From contig JBKHDT010000004.1 in the NCBI GenBank assembly GCA_046541195.1, positions 1-64,000 of the forward strand: 64,000 nucleotides of DNA, in the 5' to 3' direction. Below, piece after piece: positions 55,441 to 62,778 of this stretch. The DNA is from JBKHDT01 sp046541195 (GTDB lineage Bacteria; Pseudomonadota; Gammaproteobacteria; Halothiobacillales; Halothiobacillaceae). Both the position numbers and the translations under genes were made by a program. The notes beneath the pieces are model-generated. The model was not told where the DNA came from, did no database searches, and saw only the letters and a list, made by a program, of their open reading frames with translations. Numbering within the stretch: position 1 is the first letter of the stretch; each line of letters opens with the position of its first letter.

Positions 55441-56469
55441 ATGACGCAATCCGGAGGCGACCGCCCGGTCACGCTCGCGCACGGCAATGGTGGCCTGCAT
55501 ACCCGGGCCCTCGTGGACGCCATCTTTGGCGCCGCACTGGGCGCCCAGGCGCCTGATTCAAGCCGGGATGCCGGACTGCTGCCGGATGCCGCGAACGCGC
55601 GCCTGCTGATGACCACCGACAGCTTTACGGTCCAGCCGCTGGAGTTTCCCGGAGGAGACATCGGCAGCCTGGCGGTACACGGCAGCTTCAACGATCTGGC
55701 AGTCTCGGGCGCGGAACCGCTCGCCCTGTCCCTGAACGTTCTGGTCGAGGAAGGCTTCGGCATTGAACGCCTCGGCCGCCTGGCCCGGTCGCTGGCGGAG
55801 GCGGCCGGCGAGGTGCCCGTCATCTGCGCGGACACCAAGGTTCTGCCGGCAGGCCACGGCGGCGGGCTGTATCTGGCCACCACGGCCGTCGGACGGCTCG
55901 CCCGCGACCCGCAGTGCCCGCCGCTTGGAATCGAGCAGATTCGGGCCGGCGATCAGGTCATGGTCAGCGGCCCGGTCGGGGATCACGGGACCACGGTGAT
56001 GCTCGCCCGGGAGTCATTCGGGTTGAGTACCGAGCTTCGCTCGGACGCCGGGAGCATCCTGGAACTGGTCCGGTGCATCCGCGATCTGCCGGGCTTGCGG
56101 TTCATGCGGGACCCGACGCGGGGCGGACTGGCCACCGTCTGTCACGAGGTGGCTGATGCCACCGGTCTCGGAATCCGGCTGTTCGAGGAGCGCATCCCGC
56201 TGCGCGACCCGGTTCGCGCGGTCTGTGAAATGCTGGGCCTTGACCCGCTCTATCTTGCCTGCGAAGGCCGGGCAGTCGCGGTCGCGGAACCGCAGCTGGC
56301 AGCGCATGTCGTCAACGCCTGGAGACGGCTCCCGGGTGGCGAGCAGGCAGCCCTCATCGGGGAAGTCTTTCCCGATCCGGGCCAGGCCCCCGTCCGGCTT
56401 GTCACCGGACTGGGGGGCGAACGCCTGCTGATGCCCCTGCGCGACGATCCCCTGCCCCGAATCTGCTGA
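55441..56469 (+). CDS. hypE: HypE, hydrogenase cyano-ligand maturation protein
   Basis: HypE dehydrates a carbamoyl group on its C-terminal Cys to a thiocyanate, the source of CN ligands in [NiFe] hydrogenases. The 342-residue PurM-like protein has AHGNGGLHTRALVD, MTTDSFTVQPLEFPGGDIGS, DLAVSGAEPLAL, DTKVLPAGHGGGLY, RDPTRGGLATVCHE and a CEMLGLDPLYLACEG motif. The C-terminus is exactly PRIC, the modified Cys motif. No hypF, hypA-D or hydrogenase gene is in the window, so partners must be elsewhere or the protein has another use. ATG 55441 is 5 bases after the mltD stop. Confidence 0.93.
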   Translation: MTQSGGDRPVTLAHGNGGLHTRALVDAIFGAALGAQAPDSSRDAGLLPDAANARLLMTTDSFTVQPLEFPGGDIGSLAVHGSFNDLAVSGAEPLALSLNVLVEEGFGIERLGRLARSLAEAAGEVPVICADTKVLPAGHGGGLYLATTAVGRLARDPQCPPLGIEQIRAGDQVMVSGPVGDHGTTVMLARESFGLSTELRSDAGSILELVRCIRDLPGLRFMRDPTRGGLATVCHEVADATGLGIRLFEERIPLRDPVRAVCEMLGLDPLYLACEGRAVAVAEPQLAAHVVNAWRRLPGGEQAALIGEVFPDPGQAPVRLVTGLGGERLLMPLRDDPLPRIC

Positions 56470-56473
56470 TCCC

Positions 56474-56493
56474 GCTCGTCGCGCACGGCGAGC
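56474..56493 (+). terminator. hairpin after hypE, weak terminator candidate
   Basis: GCTCGTCG (56474-56481) pairs with CGGCGAGC (56486-56493) through eight positions including one G-T pair, with a 4-base loop, five bases after the hypE stop. Only TTT follows after a short gap, so termination would be weak. Confidence 0.35.
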
Positions 56494-56611
56494 AGGTCGT
56501 TTGTGCGCTTGCCGCACGCGTTGTGGCCTGTACGCCCGAAAACACCGGCACGGCCCGCGCGTCCGGACGGCAACACGCTTGACCTCCGGCAGGCGCAAGC
56601 TCCCGAAGTCC

Positions 56612-57613
56612 TCACTGGCTGGCTGCCAGTGCCGTCCCGATCCAGCGATCGTAGGTTTCCTGGTTGGCCCGAATCCAGGCATCCACGTGGCGATTGATCT
56701 GCGCGTCGCTGTCTTCACCATCACGCATCCGCAGGTTCTGTGCACTGATGTCGTTGGTGTCGATCTGCATGACCTCGAACAGCTTGCGGGCTGCCGGGTT
56801 CTGGCGGGCGAACTCGAGATTGGCGACGATGCGCTGGTCGTTGACCTCAAAGCCGTAGTTCTCGCCCCCGGGCAGTTCGGTGTCCACGCCCTGTCGGGCC
56901 CCCGGCAGCGAAGAGTACGGCACCTCGAGGAACACGACATCCTCGCCGGGTACCAGCACCCCGCTGACCCAGTAGGGCATCCAGGTGTAGTACAGCACTG
57001 GCTTGCCCTGTTCGTACCGCGTGATGGTGTCCGCGATAATGGCCGCGTAGGAACCCTGGTTGTGCGTCACGGTGTCCCGCAGGCCGAATTCGGTCAGCTG
57101 GTGCTCGACGACCGCCTCGCAGCCCCAGCCGGGGTTGCAGCCGGCAAGATCCGCCTTGCCATCGCCATTGGCATCGAAAAGCCGGGCAAGTTCCGGATCG
57201 GAAAGCTGGTCGATCCGGGTAATGTCGTATTCCTCGGCGGTCTTGCGATCAATCAGGTAGCCCTGAATCGCACCGGGGGCATATCGGCCAATCTTGACGA
57301 GCTTCTCGTCACCACCGGCATTATTGTAAAAATCAATATGCAGCGGATCCCAATGCGCCGCGATAAAGGTCGCATCGCCGCTGGCAATTGCCAGGTGCCC
57401 GGCAGCATATTCGATTTCCTGAATCGGATTGGCCTCGTAGCCCAGGTCTTCAAGCGCCCGAAGCACCAGCAGGGTCTGGAAATTCTCTTCGGCGACCGAG
57501 CTCTTGACGGCGGTGACCTCGATGCCCGCACCGGGCAGGCTGTCGGCGGACACCGGCCCGGCGACCAGGGTGGTGGCGAGCGCGAGAGGAAAAATCGTCT
57601 TGTGGATGCGCAT
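56612..57613 (-). CDS. proX: Glycine betaine/proline betaine binding protein
   Basis: ProX is the periplasmic receptor of the osmoprotectant ABC transporter. The 333 residues begin with a signal peptide (MRIHKTIFPLALATTLVAGP, cleavage after VSA). Family segments are visible: AAHWDPLHIDFY, the Ca-loop-like FDANGDGKADLAGCNPGWGC, and YYTWMPYWVSGVLVPGEDV with the Trp residues expected for the aromatic betaine box. Strong GGAGG ahead of the ATG. Last gene of proV-proW-proX, 104 bases after proW. Confidence 0.96.
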   Translation of the reverse strand: MRIHKTIFPLALATTLVAGPVSADSLPGAGIEVTAVKSSVAEENFQTLLVLRALEDLGYEANPIQEIEYAAGHLAIASGDATFIAAHWDPLHIDFYNNAGGDEKLVKIGRYAPGAIQGYLIDRKTAEEYDITRIDQLSDPELARLFDANGDGKADLAGCNPGWGCEAVVEHQLTEFGLRDTVTHNQGSYAAIIADTITRYEQGKPVLYYTWMPYWVSGVLVPGEDVVFLEVPYSSLPGARQGVDTELPGGENYGFEVNDQRIVANLEFARQNPAARKLFEVMQIDTNDISAQNLRMRDGEDSDAQINRHVDAWIRANQETYDRWIGTALAASQ

Positions 57614-57717
57614 GCATCACCTCCTTCGGTTTTCCATTGTTCGTGACAGTCGAAGACGTGCTGATGGCCTTCGGCACGCAGGAAGCGGGCGATCGGTCGC
57701 GATCGGTCGCCGGCAGG

Positions 57718-58905
57718 TCAGCCGGCCGACTGACGCCCCCCGGCGAACCGTTGGCGCAGGCGGATCAGGCCACCGACCGGCCCGGCCTGATACCAGTGAC
57801 GGGCAGGACGACTTCGCGCCTCCTGCCCAAACGACTGGGTCAGCCGGTCAAGCAAAATGGCCAGCACCACGATACCGATACCCCCCACGGTCGCCAGGCC
57901 CATGTCCAGCCGGCCAATGCCGCGCAGCACCATCTGGCCCAGGCCGCCCACCGCGATCATCGAGGCGATCACCACCATGGAAAGCGCCATCATCAGGGTC
58001 TGATTGACGCCCGCCATAATGGTCGGCATGGCCAGCGGCAACTGGACCTTGTACAACAGCTGCCGCCGGCTGGCCCCGTAGGCACGGGCGGCCTCCACCA
58101 GATCGGCAGGCACCTGCCGGATACCGAGATTGGTCAGGCGAATGACCGGTGCGAGGGCAAAGATGATGGTCACCACCACCCCGGGCACATTGCCGATGCC
58201 GAACAGCATGACGATGGGAACGAGGTAGACGAATGCCGGGGTAGTCTGCATCGCATCGAGGATTGGCCGCGCCACCTGCAACGCCCGATCGCTGCGCGAT
58301 AGCCAGACGCCGGTCGGTATCCCGATCAGCAGACAGAAAACGACCGAGGTCAGCACCAGCGCCAGGGTCACCATGGCCGCCTGCCAGACGCCAATCAGCC
58401 CCAGAACGACCCACGAGATCGTGGACCCGATCGCGAGGCGCCGCCCGCCAAACTGCCAGGCGAGCAAGGCAAACAGCACGATGAACAGCAGCGCCGGCGT
58501 GGCCAGCAGCAGGTCCTGAATGCCGGTGAGGGTGGTATCCACGGGCCAGCGGATCACCTGGAAGAACGGCCGCATGTGGTCCACGACCAGGCCGAGGCCC
58601 TGATCTATCCAGCCATCGAGCGGGATCACCGCCTCGTTGAATGGATGCAGCCAGGAGAACGCGGGCTCCTCGGCCGGCGCGGCCGCATCGTCCAGCCAGC
58701 TGGAACCGGGGGACAGGCCGGTCTCCTCACCCGCATTTTCAGTCTGCCCCCGGGGACCGGACTCCGGCGTATCCTCTGCGGCGGAGGACTCGCTTGCCGA
58801 AGCCCAGGGGTTGGCCGCAGGGGCTTCCGCCTCGGGGCGTGTTTCGGCATCCGCCGGGTCCTCGGCCGGCTGACCGCTGGCGGCAGCCCAGGGGTTGTCA
58901 CTCAT
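57718..58905 (-). CDS. proW: Glycine betaine/proline ABC transporter permease
   Basis: ProW is the inner-membrane permease. The 395-residue protein has an N-terminal disordered acidic Ala/Pro/Glu-rich tail of about 100 residues with two NPWA motifs, then membrane helices and the binding-protein-dependent transport domain. The EAA loop reads DLVEAARAYGASRRQLLYKV. The long N-terminal tail also occurs in E. coli ProW, though this one is longer. The start overlaps the proV stop by 8 bases, which shows translational coupling. Confidence 0.95.
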   Translation of the reverse strand: MSDNPWAAASGQPAEDPADAETRPEAEAPAANPWASASESSAAEDTPESGPRGQTENAGEETGLSPGSSWLDDAAAPAEEPAFSWLHPFNEAVIPLDGWIDQGLGLVVDHMRPFFQVIRWPVDTTLTGIQDLLLATPALLFIVLFALLAWQFGGRRLAIGSTISWVVLGLIGVWQAAMVTLALVLTSVVFCLLIGIPTGVWLSRSDRALQVARPILDAMQTTPAFVYLVPIVMLFGIGNVPGVVVTIIFALAPVIRLTNLGIRQVPADLVEAARAYGASRRQLLYKVQLPLAMPTIMAGVNQTLMMALSMVVIASMIAVGGLGQMVLRGIGRLDMGLATVGGIGIVVLAILLDRLTQSFGQEARSRPARHWYQAGPVGGLIRLRQRFAGGRQSAG

Positions 58906-60115
58906 TGGCCATCACCTCCCCGTCGAGCGTTCGAAGCAGGCTCGACTTGGTCAGGACACCACGATATATGCCCTGCTCATCAACCACCGGCACACCACAG
59001 GGGGTCTGCGCCACCTGACCGAGCACATTTCTGATGGACTCTTCGGCGCGAATCACCGGCACCTCCGGCAGCAGGGCATCCATCAGGTCGCGGCTGCCGA
59101 CCCGGCGCGCCCGGGTCAGCGAATCCACGGAAACCACGCCGAGGTAATGCCGGTCCTGAGAAACCACATAGCCATATTCCCGGTCAAAGTCGTTCAGATG
59201 CGTCATCGCCGCGGCAATGCCACCGCCCCCGCGGGCGAGCACGGTCACCTGATGGTGGCTGGCCAGATCACCGGCCGTGAACACCGCGGCCATGTCCACC
59301 CCGCGAAAGAAGGACCGGACATAGTCGTTCGCGGGGCGGTTGAGAATTTCGTCCGGCGAGCCCACCTGGACCACTTCGCCCCCCTGCATGATGGCGATCC
59401 GGTCCCCGATACGCATCGCCTCGTCAAGGTCGTGGGAGATAAACACGATGGTGCGCCGATCATGCGCCTGCAACGCCAGGAGTTCATCCTGCATCTCGCT
59501 GCGGATCAGCGGATCGAGGGCCGAGAAGGCCTCGTCCATCAGAAGCACCCCGGGATCGTTGGCCAGTGCCCGGGCGAGACCGACCCGCTGCTGCATGCCA
59601 CCGGACAACTCGTCCGGATAGGAACTTTCCCATGCCTCGAGCCCGACTTGGGCCAGGGCCTCGCGCGCGCGCGCCAGACGGGCATCGCGTCCCTGCCCCG
59701 CCAGTTCCAGGCCAAAGGCCACGTTGTCCAGCACGTTCAGGTGCGGCATCAGCGCAAAGCTCTGGAACACCATGGCCACCTTGCGGCGCCGGACCGTGCG
59801 CAGGTCGGCCTCGTTCAAAGAGGCGATGTCCTCGCCGTCGAGTATGACCTGCCCGGCGGTGGGTTCGATCAGGCGGTTGAGCAAACGGACCAGGGTGGAC
59901 TTGCCCGAACCGGACAGACCCATGATCACGAATATCTCACCTTCCATGATGTCGAAGGTGGCGTCGCGCACCCCAACGGTATGGCCCGTTCGGACCAGAA
60001 TCTCGTCCTTGCCGATCCCCTCGCGACTCATCCGCAACGCCTCGGACGGCACCTCACCGAATATCTTGTAGAGGTTTCGCACCGAAAGCTTGACGGCACG
60101 CGAAGAAGCGGACAT
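58898..60115 (-). CDS. proV: Glycine betaine/proline ABC transporter ATPase
   Basis: ProV is the cytoplasmic ATPase with C-terminal regulatory CBS domains. The 405 residues show Walker A (GLSGSGKSTL), the signature LSGGMQQRVGLARAL, Walker B (VLLMDEAFSALD), the switch His (FISHDLDEAMRIGD) and two CBS motifs after about residue 285 (RGVDMAAVFTAGDL to RGVLTKSSLLRTL). ATG 60115 gives the E. coli-like length and start (VKLSVRNLYKIFGE). First gene of the operon; these CBS pairs sense ionic strength in relatives such as OpuA. Confidence 0.96.
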   Translation of the reverse strand: MSASSRAVKLSVRNLYKIFGEVPSEALRMSREGIGKDEILVRTGHTVGVRDATFDIMEGEIFVIMGLSGSGKSTLVRLLNRLIEPTAGQVILDGEDIASLNEADLRTVRRRKVAMVFQSFALMPHLNVLDNVAFGLELAGQGRDARLARAREALAQVGLEAWESSYPDELSGGMQQRVGLARALANDPGVLLMDEAFSALDPLIRSEMQDELLALQAHDRRTIVFISHDLDEAMRIGDRIAIMQGGEVVQVGSPDEILNRPANDYVRSFFRGVDMAAVFTAGDLASHHQVTVLARGGGGIAAAMTHLNDFDREYGYVVSQDRHYLGVVSVDSLTRARRVGSRDLMDALLPEVPVIRAEESIRNVLGQVAQTPCGVPVVDEQGIYRGVLTKSSLLRTLDGEVMANE

Positions 60116-60145
60116 GGCATGCACTTGGTGGCGTGTGACGAATTC

Positions 60146-60174
60146 ATTTAAACAAAACACGCTGCCGATTTGAA
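60146..60174 (-). promoter_or_regulatory. candidate proV promoter
   Basis: On the minus strand TTCAAA (60174-60169) and TTAAAT (60151-60146) are spaced by exactly 17 bases, each with four of six consensus matches. This would start the transcript about 25 bases ahead of the proV ATG. The weak boxes fit an osmotically regulated promoter. Confidence 0.35.
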
Positions 60175-60293
60175 ATTCGCCTCCGGCGCCGACCGTGACC
60201 GATTCCGCGCACCGGGCAGGCGATCAGCGGTCCACCCCGGCAGAGGCCACATGACCGGCCGCAGCGGCGAACACTCATAAAAACCATTTAAAA

Positions 60294-60305
60294 ACAGGTA
60301 CCTGT
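60294..60305. promoter_or_regulatory. perfect 12-base palindrome upstream of proV
   Basis: ACAGGTACCTGT sits in a locally AT-rich stretch (AAAAACCATTTAAAA just before it), 180 bases upstream of the proV start. It could be an operator for an osmoregulatory repressor. Confidence 0.35.
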
Positions 60306-60585
60306 AATGAATTCACGGGCAACAACACACCACAAAGGCACAGCGGTTGCATCCGCGCCACGTCCGGGAATCACCAGCTGCAGAAAATGCTTTCGCTCGT
60401 CAGGCAAATCAGGTAAAACGGCGCCCGATTTTCAGGTGATGACCGGCCCGCGACGCGACGGACATCACCGGCAAGGGTGGCTCGCCTGGCCTGTCCGGGC
60501 GGGCATCAGCTCGGGCAGGGAAGCCCTGACTGCGGAACGGATACCGTTCAGCGTTTCCTTCATGACTGTGGGGGTGTGATCCGCC

Positions 60586-60768
60586 ATGAACGACAAGACC
60601 GGCTTTGACGATTCCGAAGACGACTGGACAGACGACGAAACGGATGACCTCGATGAGGAGGACCAGCCGCTGCTCGAGTCCCGGGACAACAAGGACGCAC
60701 GTCGGCGCCTTGACGACGTACTCGAGGAAAGACGCCTGAAAAGGCAGATGCTCGACGACTACGACTGA
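60586..60768 (+). CDS. Small acidic PA3496-family protein
   Basis: A 60-residue protein with a very acidic first half (DDSEDDWTDDETDDLDEEDQ) and a charged helical C-terminal part, RRRLDDVLEERRLKRQ. The second half matches the short PA3496 family of Pseudomonas and relatives, described as putative envelope-integrity proteins. Function not established. It stands alone in front of an unrelated short gene. Confidence 0.72.
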   Translation: MNDKTGFDDSEDDWTDDETDDLDEEDQPLLESRDNKDARRRLDDVLEERRLKRQMLDDYD

Positions 60769-60876
60769 TGCACGACCTGATTGGACCCGATGCCGGCGAT
60801 TTGAAACAATGACCGGACCTGCCGCCATGCGCGGTGGGCCCGCTTTCCACCGACAGCGACTCGAGACGGCGACCAG

Positions 60877-61182
60877 ATGAGAAAACAGCAAACCTACGTG
60901 GGCCTGATGGAGGACGAGGACGGCGGCCTGACCGAGATCGGCCGCGTAGTGATGGACGCGCGCGTATTCGGGCTGATCGATGCCGATCAGACCTGTGCCG
61001 GATGGAACCTGGGCGCGCTTCAGAATCTGACCGACCAGGTGAAGGCCCGCTGGGACGAATACGGCGCCCTGCCCAGCCGACTGCCCGATGCGCTGCGCGA
61101 GCGGCACGCGGCCGAATATGCCGCGGCCATCGAACGCGCCCGGGCCGCGGGCTGGACGGCCGACCTGTCCAACGAAGACTGA
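60877..61182 (+). CDS. Conserved-looking hypothetical protein upstream of pyrD
   Basis: A 101-residue soluble protein, mildly acidic, starting MRKQQTYVGLMEDEDGG. It contains a helical C-terminal half (LRERHAAEYAAAIERARAAG). No family is recognised. It lies 39 bases before pyrD on the same strand and probably shares its transcript. Confidence 0.6.
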   Translation: MRKQQTYVGLMEDEDGGLTEIGRVVMDARVFGLIDADQTCAGWNLGALQNLTDQVKARWDEYGALPSRLPDALRERHAAEYAAAIERARAAGWTADLSNED

Positions 61183-61221
61183 ACGCCCCATCAACGGCCG
61201 CGCTGGCCGAGCGAGACCCCC

Positions 61222-62247
61222 ATGAGTTATGCACTCGCCAAGGCCCTGCTGTTTCGCATGGACCCGGAAAGGGCGCACGATGTCGCGCTGGCGGCACTGG
61301 ACCTGGCGGCGGCGACCCCCTGGGCGGCCTGGCAGCGGCGCCGGGTGCCGGACGACCCCGTCGAGGTCATGGGCCTGCGCTTTCCCAACCGGGTTGGCCT
61401 GGCCGCCGGGCTCGACAAGAACGCCGCCCACATCAATGCCCTCGGGCGCCTGGGCTTCGGCTTCGTGGAAGTCGGCACGGTCACGCCACGTCCGCAGCCG
61501 GGCAATCCCAAGCCGCGGCTGTTCCGCCTGCCCGAAGCCGAGGCGATCATCAACCGGATGGGCTTCAACAACCTCGGGCTGGAACGCTTCCTGGAAAACG
61601 TCCGCAAGCGTGATTACCCGGGCATCCTGGGGCTGAATATCGGCAAGAACTTCGATACCCCGGTGGAAAACGCCCTGGACGACTACCGCAAGGGGCTGGA
61701 GGCCGTCCACCCCTGGGCGGACTACGTGACCGTGAACATCTCCTCCCCCAACACCCAGGGTCTCAGAGCGTTGCAGCACGGCGAACTGCTCGACGCGCTG
61801 CTCGGGGGGCTCAAGGACAGTCTCGGACGACTCGAGTCCGGCTCCGGTCGCCGGGTCCCCCTGGTGCTGAAAGTCGCCCCGGACCTCGGACCGGCCGACA
61901 TGGACGCGATCAGCGCCGCGCTGCTGCGCTTTGAAATCGACGGGCTGATCGCCACCAACACGACACTCGACCGAACCGGCGTCGAAGGGCTCGAGCATGC
62001 CGAGCAGGCCGGCGGACTCAGTGGTGCGCCGCTGATGGGGCCGGCGACCGAGGTGGTGCGGGCCTTTGCCGCACGCCTTGAGGGACGCCTGCCGATCATC
62101 GCCGCCGGGGGCATTTGTCGCGGTGCCGACGCGCGGGCGAAGATCGAGGCCGGCGCCAGCCTGGTCCAGATCTACACGGGATTCATCTACCGGGGTCCGC
62201 CACTGGTCGCCGAGATTGCCCGGGCACTGTCCGAACGCTCCGCATGA
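61222..62247 (+). CDS. pyrD: Dihydroorotate dehydrogenase (quinone), class 2
   Basis: PyrD oxidises dihydroorotate to orotate in pyrimidine synthesis and passes electrons to membrane quinones. The 341 residues start with the class 2 membrane-associating helices (ALAKALLFRMDPERAHDVAL). FMN-site and catalytic motifs include GLAAGLDKNAAHI, VGTVTPRPQPGNP, NRMGFNN, VNISSPNTQGLR (catalytic Ser region) and IIAAGGI. The stop overlaps greB (ATGA). Confidence 0.97.
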   Translation: MSYALAKALLFRMDPERAHDVALAALDLAAATPWAAWQRRRVPDDPVEVMGLRFPNRVGLAAGLDKNAAHINALGRLGFGFVEVGTVTPRPQPGNPKPRLFRLPEAEAIINRMGFNNLGLERFLENVRKRDYPGILGLNIGKNFDTPVENALDDYRKGLEAVHPWADYVTVNISSPNTQGLRALQHGELLDALLGGLKDSLGRLESGSGRRVPLVLKVAPDLGPADMDAISAALLRFEIDGLIATNTTLDRTGVEGLEHAEQAGGLSGAPLMGPATEVVRAFAARLEGRLPIIAAGGICRGADARAKIEAGASLVQIYTGFIYRGPPLVAEIARALSERSA

Positions 62248-62738
62248 AGGCATCCAAGTACATCACCCCGCAAGGCCACGCCCGGCTGACGGAGGAACTC
62301 GACCACCTGTGGCGCCGGGAGCGGCCCCGGGTTGTTCAGGCGGTTTCCGAGGCCGCGGCCCTGGGCGACCGTTCCGAGAATGCCGAATACATCTACGGCA
62401 AGAAGCAGCTTCGGGAGATCGACCGGCGGATCCGGTTCCTGCGAAGGCGCCTGGACGGCATGGTGGTGGTTCGTGACCGGCCGGCGGATACCGGCCGCGT
62501 CTTTTTTGGCGCCTGGGTGACCCTCGAAGACGACGAGGGGCAGGCGCAAACCCTGCGGATCGTGGGTCCGGACGAGTTCGACCCGCAGGCCGGCTGGATC
62601 AGTGTCGACTCGCCAATGGCCCGGGCCCTGCTGGGCAAGGCGATCGGCGACGAGATCCGGGTGCGCCTGCCGGAAGGAACCGCCAACCACGAGATCGTCG
62701 GGGTGGACTATGATCCGCCACGAGACCAAGGCAATTGA
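62244..62738 (+). CDS. greB: Transcription elongation factor GreB
   Basis: GreB binds the RNA polymerase secondary channel and stimulates cleavage of backtracked RNA. The 164 residues have the N-terminal coiled coil with the tip acidic region LGDRSENAEYIYGKKQLREI, in which the YIYGKK form distinguishes GreB from GreA, and the C-terminal globular domain (RIVGPDEFDPQAGWISVDSP). ATG 62244 overlaps the pyrD stop. Confidence 0.95.
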   Translation: MKASKYITPQGHARLTEELDHLWRRERPRVVQAVSEAAALGDRSENAEYIYGKKQLREIDRRIRFLRRRLDGMVVVRDRPADTGRVFFGAWVTLEDDEGQAQTLRIVGPDEFDPQAGWISVDSPMARALLGKAIGDEIRVRLPEGTANHEIVGVDYDPPRDQGN

Positions 62739-62778
62739 TTCTGCGACGACCCCCGCCAGACCAGAGGTGCGCGAAACC

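Larger units (their letters stand above)
60116..60585. other. proV upstream region, divergent from small gene
   Basis: This 470-base region is between divergent units. It holds a candidate proV promoter and a perfect palindrome (both listed). A 90-codon plus-strand frame (60307-60579) is present but shows no recognisable protein features and is not called. Confidence 0.5.

Noticed and set aside
55441..56469. Reading this PurM-like protein as SelD or ThiL
   Set aside because: The C-terminal PRIC motif and the GGDIG and DPTRGGLA segments are specific to HypE.
60307..60579. 90-codon plus-strand frame between proV and the PA3496-like gene
   Set aside because: Ribosome site is weak, the composition is uninformative and it overlaps the regulatory palindrome region; no family resemblance.
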